Below, piece by piece: positions 44,678 through 53,400 of a stretch of DNA of 64,000 nt. The stretch covers positions 434,001-498,000 of the forward strand of contig NZ_BMGA01000001.1 of NCBI RefSeq assembly GCF_014639535.1, in the 5' to 3' direction. Within the stretch, counting starts at the first letter, position 1. The number at the start of each line of letters is the position of its first letter. The position numbers were made by a program, and so were the translations under genes. The DNA comes from Flavobacterium palustre. Lineage in GTDB: Bacteria; Bacteroidota; Bacteroidia; Flavobacteriales; Flavobacteriaceae. Below the pieces are notes generated by a model. That model was not told the origin of the DNA. It saw only the letters and a list, made by a program, of their open reading frames with translations, and made no database searches.

Positions 44678-46648
44678 TTACCATCCTAAATTTTGAACTA
44701 AATTTGGATTTTGAATCATTGCACTCTCCGGTATTGGCCAAAAATAATCTCTTGGAGCCACGAATGTTTGTTGATATACCGTTCTAACCTGATAATATGA
44801 TAGCGCATCAACTCCTTTAACATTCCACCCTGTAATAGGTGTATTTAAAACTTCAGCCGCTTTTTTCCATCTGCGTAAATCCCAAAAACGGTGTCCTTCA
44901 AAAGCCAATTCGATTAATCTTTCTTGTTGAATAATATCACGAAGACCTGATTGTGTACTTGGTTTTGATGGATTATTAGAATAATCTGTCCATGACTGAA
45001 CCACTCCTGCTAATCCTGCTCTTGTTCTAATACGATCTAAATACTCATAAACTACTTCTGATGGTCCTTCAGATTCATTTAAAGCTTCTGCATACATCAA
45101 GTACAATTCGGCTAAACGAATTTCAGGCCAGGCATAAGCCTTGTAAACTGAACCTCCTGTAGTACCGGTCACCTGATTCCAATCGACTAATTTTTTCACA
45201 AAATAACCTGTCTCATTGGTATGAAACGCATGAGTTGCACCTGCCGGATCTCCAAATTTACCTTTTAATCCCCAAACTGTTCCGTCATCTGTTTTAGAAG
45301 GACTATCATATTTATACCAAACTCCTCCGTCGAAACACAAATCAGCATAAAAACGAGGTTCTCTGTCAAAATTGATTCTTGCTGTTTGAAAACCTGCTTT
45401 TATATTAAATCGTTCATCATTAGTAGCTGTTCGCAATTCTTTCTCGTCAGTAAAATCAAGTGTTTTATCTTCATTAATAGGCACTCCATTTTTAGAATAA
45501 AACATTCTGGCAATTTTAAGTGGTGGAGACAAAATTTTTCTGGCATCATTATGATTGTGATTTACATCTAAAGGAGCCATACATAGTTGTTGCAATTCAG
45601 ATGTTTGACTGTTAGGATTTCCCCAAATAATTTCAGAATTCCATCTTTCGCATACCGCCTGACGAATACTCATTTGCGTCATCGTTCCTGCTGTAAGCGT
45701 AAATGGTGATTGAGGAAAAACATACAAACTTTTTGCATTTGCTTCTGCCGATTCAATAGCTGCCAATGCTGCATCAGAAGCTAACTTCCATTTATTTTGA
45801 TCATAAGTAGGATTAAACAATTTTGTCCCATCTTTATTGGTCAAAGCTGCAAAATCATTATTTCCGTTAAACAATGGACTTGCTGCCATCAATAATACCT
45901 TTGCTTTTACACTTAAAGCAATAGTCTTTGTTATTCTGCCTGCTTCAGTTGTAGAGATAATTTCGTTATCATTTGGCAATTTTTCCGTAGCTGCATCTAA
46001 TAGATTTGTAATAAAAGTTACACACTCATCTACCGGTTGTCTTTTTACGTTTATTTCATTTTCAGGAGCATCAATATCTATGTTCTTATCAGCCAATGGT
46101 ATTGGCCCATACATTCTTAACAAATAAAAATGATAATAGGCTTTCAAAAACTCTACTTCTCCTATCCAACGCTGTCTTTCGGCAAAATTAATATCCGGTA
46201 CTTTAGTAAGATCATTCAAATTTTCTAAAAAAATATTACAATGACGTATTCCAATATACATTTTATACCTATCACTTGGTCCACCTCCTGTATAATTTCC
46301 ATCCCATACATTTACAAATGGATTTGAAATTCTTTGACTTCCTCTTGCTATCTCAAACGAGTCACTATAAATAGAGGTTTGATACGGAATCCACATTTCG
46401 TCTCCTGCAAGAAATCCTGTGTTATGATATATGCTTCCGTCTTTAGGAAGATAGGAATAACAGGTATATAAATATTTTTCGGCTTCATTTCTCAATTTAA
46501 AAGCGTTTTCAATAGTAGCAACGTTATCCGGTACCACATCTAAAAAATCACTCGAACAGGATTCCAGAGCTAACAACGCCATAAAAGAAGTTGCAATTGG
46601 TAAAATAGACTTTCTTAATCTATTGGTTATTTTATTATTATGTTTCAT
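44678..46648 (-). CDS. susD: SusD/RagB-family lipoprotein (PUL 2)
   Basis: A 656-residue lipoprotein with lipobox LLALESCS and the SusD start SDFLDVVPDNVATIENAF. The N-terminal helical part includes RHCNIFLENLND and EVEFLKAYYHFYLLRMYGPIPL. The C-terminal part has IIQQERLIELAFEGHRFWDLRRW and ends QNPNLVQNLGW. It is larger than the PUL 1 copy but of usual size for the family. It covers the SusC pore and binds the glycan. Gaps of 42 bases to susC and 19 to the next gene mark an operon. Confidence 0.97.
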   Translation of the reverse strand: MKHNNKITNRLRKSILPIATSFMALLALESCSSDFLDVVPDNVATIENAFKLRNEAEKYLYTCYSYLPKDGSIYHNTGFLAGDEMWIPYQTSIYSDSFEIARGSQRISNPFVNVWDGNYTGGGPSDRYKMYIGIRHCNIFLENLNDLTKVPDINFAERQRWIGEVEFLKAYYHFYLLRMYGPIPLADKNIDIDAPENEINVKRQPVDECVTFITNLLDAATEKLPNDNEIISTTEAGRITKTIALSVKAKVLLMAASPLFNGNNDFAALTNKDGTKLFNPTYDQNKWKLASDAALAAIESAEANAKSLYVFPQSPFTLTAGTMTQMSIRQAVCERWNSEIIWGNPNSQTSELQQLCMAPLDVNHNHNDARKILSPPLKIARMFYSKNGVPINEDKTLDFTDEKELRTATNDERFNIKAGFQTARINFDREPRFYADLCFDGGVWYKYDSPSKTDDGTVWGLKGKFGDPAGATHAFHTNETGYFVKKLVDWNQVTGTTGGSVYKAYAWPEIRLAELYLMYAEALNESEGPSEVVYEYLDRIRTRAGLAGVVQSWTDYSNNPSKPSTQSGLRDIIQQERLIELAFEGHRFWDLRRWKKAAEVLNTPITGWNVKGVDALSYYQVRTVYQQTFVAPRDYFWPIPESAMIQNPNLVQNLGW

Positions 46649-46690
46649 AATTTTTCGTTTTTATTAATGCTTTTACTTTATAACACTCTC

Positions 46691-49600
46691 TTATAAATCA
46701 AGCAATATCCCAAAATTGTATGTTGATTGAACAGGATAACCCAGACCATTTCCACCCATCTCAGGATCCCATAATTTAAATTGACTAAATACCACTGGAT
46801 TTGTTGTATTGGCATATACTCTTAAACCTGAGATATGGAATTTATCCACAATTTTATCAGGTAAATTATATCCTAACTCAACACTTTTAAGTCTTAAGAA
46901 CGCACCGTTTCTCATCCACCAAGTTGATGATTGATTATTATTATCAATAAAATTATTACTTAATCGAGGCCAAAAAGCATATACATCTCTATTATCCTCA
47001 GACCAATGGTCATCAGCCACTACTTTTAACAATCCGTTTTGAGCCCCTCCATTAGTAACAAAAGGAGAAATATTTCTCGGGTTAATAAAAAATGAAGAAC
47101 GAGCAGAACCTTGAAAAAACAAACTAAAGTCAAAGTCTTTATATCCCAATGTACCCCCAAAACCATAAATAATTTCCGGCGAAGTTGGATATCCAATAGG
47201 CACCTGATCTAAAGAAGTAATTACTCCATCACCATTAACATCTCTATATTTAATATCTCCTCCGCCATAAGTACCAAATTGTCTTGGTGAATTGGCAGCT
47301 TCCTGATCATCAACAAATAGTCTTTCGGCAATGTATCCATAACTTTGTGCAATTGAATTTCCTTTTCTATACAAATAATCCAATTCCGGCGGATAATAAT
47401 TCTCATCGTATTTCAATATTTTACTTGTAGAATAAGTTAAGTTTCCTCTGAAGTTAACAAACCAATTATCTCCAAAATGCTCATTATAATTGATAGACAT
47501 GTCCATACCTTGACTTTCAGCCTGACCAAAATTAGTTGAAGGAGTTACCGCAAGTCCTAAAGTAGATCCTATATTAGAACGAGTTTGAAGAATATTAGAA
47601 CGGGTTTGTTTAAAAGCATCAACAACAATATTAATCGAATTAAATAATTTTAAATCCATACCAATATTAATTTGCTTGGAACGCTCCCAACTAATTTTCT
47701 CATTAGCATATCTGGAAATAGAAACTCCCGGACGATAATAACCATTCAAATCCCCAAAACTAGCCCCATAATTTGCATCATTCAAATTTACATTAGACAA
47801 GTAAAAAAATCGGTCTGCTGAATTTCCAATTTGGTCATTCCCTACCCATCCGTAACTGGCTCTAAACTTTAAACTGCTTACAACATCAAGTAAAGGCTCA
47901 AAAAACTTTTCATTTGAGATTGAATAACCTACAGCAAAAGAAGGAAAGAATCCAAATCTGTTGTTTTGAGCAAATCGTTCTGATCCATTGTAACCAAAAT
48001 TAATCTCAGCTAAATATCTGGAATCATAAGCATAGGTAAAACGACCCGAAAGCCCAAAGTTTCTACTTGGTAATGAAGACTGAAGATTTCCGGCATTACC
48101 TGATTCATTAGTTTGCATAATATTAATTAACATTCCGGAGACATCATGTTTTTCTGCAAAAACTCTATTATAATTAACTGCTGTTTCTAAATATAAAGTT
48201 GAAGTAAGATTTTTAGCTCCCTCACTATAATTCAAATATTCAGTACCGGGAGTACCAATAGAACCTTCTGTTCCACTGTTCAAAAGTGTTAAACTGATTT
48301 CTTCTGTATCAGGATTAACCATTGCACTATAAAAGAAAGGATTGTATTGTCTGGATACCCTGTAATATGAATATCTTCTTACATAACCCATTGCTCTTGC
48401 TCTTAAACCAGGAGTAAAAGCTTTAAGATCCTGTTTCAACTCAATTTGAGTTTGAATTGTTGAAGCTTTATAAACTTCATATCCTTTAACCATTTCGGCA
48501 TAAGGATTTGTCAACAAAGTGGTACTTCCGTTACCCGTAACAGCTCCTCCAAATAATGGATGTTCTATATAAGGAAGCAATTCATTTGGATAAGTTGCCG
48601 GAAAAGCCACGGGATTAGACCAAACTGCTTTATTGAATATGTTTCCTCCACCAGACACCCAATTTCCATTAGCATCATTCCCTCCTAGTGGTCCTGTATA
48701 ATCATCAAACTGTCCATACAATCTAACGATAGCCTCAGTAGAAGGAGTTAATTTCATATTAACATTGGATCTGAAAGAGTAATTCCTTAATTTAATATTA
48801 CTGTTAAAATTATTCAAATTATCTACTTTCAATACTCCATTGTCTATATTATAGGTACTTGCCACATAATATTGTGCCTTATCACTACCTCCACTAACGC
48901 TTAAATTATAACCTTGATTAAAAGTATAATCTTTTATTAATTGGTCAATCCAATTATTATTAGGGTATAGAATAGGATCTGCTCCAGCTGCTGTTCGGTC
49001 TATTTTTGTTTGAGAATAAGGTAAAACTCCTATTGGATTTCTAGTCAATACAGCTTCATTAGCTAATTGCATATAAGTAATATTGTCTGCAAATTTAAAA
49101 TTCTTAGTATTACCTGAGATTTTATTCTCTTGTCTAAATTTCACTTTAAGTTTTCCATCCTTACCTGATTTAGTAGTAATCAATACTACTCCATTAGCTC
49201 CACGGGCACCATAAATAGAAGCTGCTGAAGCATCTTTTAAAACTGAAAAAGACTCAATATCATCAGGCTGTACACGTGCCATATCTGTAGCAGTTGATTC
49301 AATACCATCAATTAATATTAATGGATTTACTTTACCTGACCCAAAAGACCCCAGTCCTCGAATAAAGAAATCAGAATTATCAGATCCAGGTTCTCCACTT
49401 CTTTGATAAGCAATCATACCAGATACTCTTCCCGCCATCATTGTTGTCAAGTTACTCGAAGGGCCTTTGATTTCTCCAACAGGAATAGTTGTAATAGCAC
49501 TAACTACACTTTCTTTCTTTTGAGTTCCAAATCCCACTACAACAACTTCTTCTAAGCCTTCTGAACTTGGTTTCAATTGCACTTTAAAATCAGTACGATT

Positions 49601-49951
49601 TCCTATTTGTAATTCAATTGTTTGATAGCCTATAGAACTCACAACTAACACCTTTGAATTAGCATCTATCTTCAAAGTAAATTTTCCGTCAAAATCGGTT
49701 ATAGTTCCTATTTTAGTGTCCCTTATCGAAACCGTTGCACCCGGTAGAGGCATTCCGTTTTCGTCATTAATCTGCCCACTTATACTTTTTTGCTGTTGTA
49801 CTTTCAGAAGTCCTTTTTCACTTGCATAATTGATCGTGTACGCCTGCGCCTGTGACAAAGAAGCGAGTACACAAAACAATGTAAGTTTCTTTCTCAAATC
49901 AAATCCAAATGCACAATCAGGAACCTTTTTCATCCTAATAAATTTTGTCAT
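46691..49951 (-). CDS. susC: SusC/RagA-family TonB-dependent transporter (PUL 2)
   Basis: A 1086-residue protein; starts at 49951 or the ATG at 49933. Domain order is signal sequence (to about SQAQA, 38), carboxypeptidase-regulatory-like domain (about 57-130, SGQINDENGMPLPGATVSI), plug and barrel. The plug carries EEVVVVGFGTQKKES, LILIDGIES and DASAASIYGARGANGVVLITTKSG. The barrel ends in FGILLDL. It imports glycan fragments across the outer membrane together with the adjacent SusD. Its promoter carries a long element shared with the GH128-type gene, suggesting control by the hybrid regulator encoded at 57174-61319. Confidence 0.97.
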   Translation of the reverse strand: MTKFIRMKKVPDCAFGFDLRKKLTLFCVLASLSQAQAYTINYASEKGLLKVQQQKSISGQINDENGMPLPGATVSIRDTKIGTITDFDGKFTLKIDANSKVLVVSSIGYQTIELQIGNRTDFKVQLKPSSEGLEEVVVVGFGTQKKESVVSAITTIPVGEIKGPSSNLTTMMAGRVSGMIAYQRSGEPGSDNSDFFIRGLGSFGSGKVNPLILIDGIESTATDMARVQPDDIESFSVLKDASAASIYGARGANGVVLITTKSGKDGKLKVKFRQENKISGNTKNFKFADNITYMQLANEAVLTRNPIGVLPYSQTKIDRTAAGADPILYPNNNWIDQLIKDYTFNQGYNLSVSGGSDKAQYYVASTYNIDNGVLKVDNLNNFNSNIKLRNYSFRSNVNMKLTPSTEAIVRLYGQFDDYTGPLGGNDANGNWVSGGGNIFNKAVWSNPVAFPATYPNELLPYIEHPLFGGAVTGNGSTTLLTNPYAEMVKGYEVYKASTIQTQIELKQDLKAFTPGLRARAMGYVRRYSYYRVSRQYNPFFYSAMVNPDTEEISLTLLNSGTEGSIGTPGTEYLNYSEGAKNLTSTLYLETAVNYNRVFAEKHDVSGMLINIMQTNESGNAGNLQSSLPSRNFGLSGRFTYAYDSRYLAEINFGYNGSERFAQNNRFGFFPSFAVGYSISNEKFFEPLLDVVSSLKFRASYGWVGNDQIGNSADRFFYLSNVNLNDANYGASFGDLNGYYRPGVSISRYANEKISWERSKQINIGMDLKLFNSINIVVDAFKQTRSNILQTRSNIGSTLGLAVTPSTNFGQAESQGMDMSINYNEHFGDNWFVNFRGNLTYSTSKILKYDENYYPPELDYLYRKGNSIAQSYGYIAERLFVDDQEAANSPRQFGTYGGGDIKYRDVNGDGVITSLDQVPIGYPTSPEIIYGFGGTLGYKDFDFSLFFQGSARSSFFINPRNISPFVTNGGAQNGLLKVVADDHWSEDNRDVYAFWPRLSNNFIDNNNQSSTWWMRNGAFLRLKSVELGYNLPDKIVDKFHISGLRVYANTTNPVVFSQFKLWDPEMGGNGLGYPVQSTYNFGILLDL

Positions 49952-50087
49952 GTTTGCTTGTAATTTTTTGGTTAATTAATAGTTTGTTAGTTCGTGACTT
50001 TTATAATATAAATGAAAAACACCCAAAGAACTATTTTATACATTCTTTATGATTAATCCAAATTATATTAACATTTAATTCACATTA

Positions 50088-50095
50088 CAAATCTA
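50088..50095 (-). promoter_or_regulatory. -7 box of the PUL 2 susC promoter
   Basis: Minus-strand TAGATTTG fits TAnnTTTG exactly and lies 20 bases downstream of the conserved C-run element. No TTG occurs at -33, which suggests an activator. Confidence 0.6.
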
Positions 50096-50115
50096 GCAGA
50101 ACACTAATTGTTTAA

Positions 50116-50182
50116 GGGGGGGAATTATAATAATAAAAAAGGGGTAAATTAGTATTTACCAATAAAAACAGCTTATTTTTAT
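50116..50182 (-). promoter_or_regulatory. Conserved activator element, copy 1 (upstream of susC)
   Basis: About 65 bases align almost without gaps to 55738-55805. Shared blocks, read on the plus strand, are a G-run, ATTATAATA, AAAAAGGG, ATTAGTATTTAC, AAAACAGCT and ATTTTTA. This copy also contains a perfect hyphenated palindrome GGTAAAT-TAGT-ATTTACC at 50143-50160. Position relative to the -7 box is conserved. Confidence 0.65.
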
Positions 50183-50373
50183 AGGTATAGCAAAAATTTA
50201 TATAAAAAACAACATATTAATCATTCTAAAAAAACAACAAAACGAATTTCACTCTTTAATACAAATAAAAAAGCCAGCCTCAATTTAACTAGGGCTGACC
50301 TTAAATTTTTAAACCAATAAAAGACCTTATTTACCCTTAAAGATAAAGACACCTGAGCAGGTATATAAATGAA
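50183..50373. other. Intergenic stretch between the susC element and the GH128 gene terminator
   Basis: AT-rich, with no open frame. It holds a small perfect inverted repeat ACCTG-AG-CAGGT at 50351-50362 and a weak CAGCC/GGCTG hairpin near 50277-50300. No function is evident. Confidence 0.35.
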
Positions 50374-50403
50374 AATCCCGACTACATAATGCAATCGGGA
50401 AAT
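50374..50403 (-). terminator. Intrinsic terminator of the GH128-type gene
   Basis: A minus-strand hairpin TCCCGA/TCGGGA extended inward by partly paired bases, followed by TTTTCATTT. It lies about 45 bases after the stop. Confidence 0.65.
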
Positions 50404-50447
50404 TTATATCAATCTGTCAACCTATCTTAGGACCGACTCACAATTAG

Positions 50448-53400
50448 TTATTTTTTCACAATCGATTTTATAGTATAATATTTTCCATTCTTAACATGCA
50501 AGAAGTAGACTCCTCTATTTAAATCACCCAAAGACATTTGATGCATTGTACTTATTAATGGTTCCCATTTAACTTTTTTCGCTAAAATATCATACAACTC
50601 TAGTTCTGCTCCGTCATAAACTTTATCTACTTTAACATTTAAAACTGTCATAACTGGATTTGGAAAAAGAGTAACGTTTTCAATAATAGTCGCAGGAGTG
50701 GTATTGCAACTTCCCAGTTTATCTCCATGATTAAGATGCACTTGAACAGCACTTGAACTTATACAGATTTCCTGACCATTATGACACACTATAACCTTAT
50801 CGCCTGAGTTGCCACATTGTACATTTATTACATTAATATTAATCGAAGCTGAAGTTTGACAACCATTGGCATCAGTTATTAATACGTTGTAGTTTCCACC
50901 AGTTGATACTGATATTGCCTCAGTAATTTGGTTTGTACTCCATAAATAAGAATATGGTGCTGTTCCACCTACTGGAATAACTTTGATTGGCAACGAAGAT
51001 GATCCATAACCAACATAGATAGTATTTTTTTCCTGTGCATTATTAATCGCATAAACATCAGGGATTGATGCCGCCAATTGAATAGCATTTGAATCATCAC
51101 AATCATCATTGTTCTCTACACCACATGCCACTGGAATACCTGCCCCAAATCCATCACCATCATTATCAGCATATAATAATTTACTATCATCACAATCAGT
51201 ATTATTTGTTGCATAACCTTCAGGAGCAACTGATGTACACAGCATTTCCGTTACTGTTGATCCAAATCCGTCCTTATCTGTATCTAAATAATATAGCATT
51301 GGCACATGAACAGTTGCATCATTATCATTACAATCATTACTTTTTGTAACCCCATCTTGATCATCATCGGCAATTTCACTAACAGTACCATAAAATTCAA
51401 GCTCAGCGATATTTCCATATCCATTTGGTGAATACCAATAAATATATCGATAATTTCCTGTTGCTAAACCTTTGTCTTCAGTAAAAACATTCACAGCTGG
51501 TATTTGTGTTATAGTATGTAAAACCTCATAATCATTTAGATAATCATCACTATTAGAACCTCGAATCTGAGTTCCTGACATACGATTTCCAAAACCATTA
51601 CGAGGAATATATTTTATAGCTGTTAAATTAGCTCCCATACCAGCTCCAAAGTCATATCCTAAATACCCTATCGAAGTAGGACCATCCACATAGGTCGTTA
51701 TATTTCCATCAAAAGCTTTTTCTATCGTTAACCCGTTATTTTGATAAGATCCCTGATGACCAATTATAGTACCGGTGATTTTTTCTCCCTGGTTTGGCTT
51801 TCCAATCAATAAACTTGATTCAGCTCCTTCTCCCAAAGAATTAAAGGCTGAGATTTTATAAAAATAAATCTTTCCGTTTTCAACTGCCATATCTGTATAT
51901 TCATTTGATTCAACAGTAGCTATAGTAGTAAATGGACCTGAATAAGAAGTTGCTCTTTTTATATAAAAATGAGCATCATACATAAAATCCCATTCCAGAT
52001 TCACTTTTGCATCACCGTAGGACAAGTTGGCATTTGATACTGCATTTGGAATTTGCAAAGTCAATGTTTTAACTTCCAAAGGAGTAGAATTTTCACTTTC
52101 TCCTCCCGAATTTTGTGATGCAACTTTATAGTAGTAATTTGTATTCTCTGCTAAATTTGTATCTTCAAAAATAGTGTCTTTTACATAAGAAGCTATACTT
52201 TCATAAATACCATCAACAGCTCCTGATCTTTTGACATCATAACTTAAAGCCCCTTCTGCAGCAGACCATTTTAATTTAATTATTGAAGTAGATAATGCTT
52301 GCCCTTCTACATTAGCCGGAGTAGCAGCGAGTGCTGATTGTTCAAAAATCAGTATAGCTGAATAAGCTGTTTCCGTATTATCTTTCCCAACAACTTTAAT
52401 TCTATATTCTGCTTTTGAATGAACCTGGTCAATAATTTTAACAATCTTATAGTCTGTTGATTCATAAAAAACTGAAAATGCTGTTTCACCCTCTAATTTT
52501 CTTTCAAGAACATATTTATTTACTAAATCTTGATTAGTACCTGTCCAATTAATTGTAATATTTTTATAATCTGATGACAGTACATAACTCAAGGTTTCAA
52601 CTTTAGGTTTCCACACACTAACATATTCTCTAGCCGGATTATAAGCCTTTTTAGATGGGTTTTTAGCATGATATTCCCCGGCCGGAGTCAAAACAATATT
52701 ATCAGTTCCTGATTTTGCTATCACTGGAGCTGTTTGTAGCCAAGCATAATTAGCCCAATTAGGGTTTCTTGTTTTAAAAGCATCATCAATGGTAACATAC
52801 ATAGCTCTGGCATCCTGAACCCAATTGTATATAGAATAACGTTCTACATAATCAGCACTTTCCAACACATTTAAAACCGCAATCAAATCATTTTTATGTT
52901 TGGTCGCATTGGCATCAGTAAGTAAGGTAGGTCCATCAGGAAAATTATTTCCTGTCCAATTGGCTCCTATATTCCACTCTGTTATCCATATTGGTCTTTT
53001 GTACTTATTATAAATCGTCTGTAAATCACTAGCCCATTGAGCAGCGGTTTTGTACCAATAACAATGAAGCACAACATAATCTATACGATAATTACGTTTC
53101 TCTGCCTCGGTCATAAAACTAGCCATCCAAGGATTAAAAGGATCAGATGTAACCGGCGAACCTAATCTTAAACCTGATTGCATAAAACTTGGCCAACCAC
53201 CAATAGCCTGATCAACTGTCATATTGGACTGATCGGGACGATCTGGCTCATTATATCCTAAAAAGTGAGTATAACCTTCTTTAGTATTTGCAGGTCCAAA
53301 ATCCGGCCAATAAAGTGTTTGTCGGATAGGAACATATTCAATATTAGGAGTTGTATTTCCGCCTGTATTCCAGTTGTAATACCAGGAAATATTCAAAGCA

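Noticed and set aside
51089..51349. A plus-strand frame rich in His and Tyr (86 codons)
   Set aside because: It is the antisense reading of the Asp/Asn-rich metal-binding repeats of the giant enzyme; the composition explains the lack of stops.
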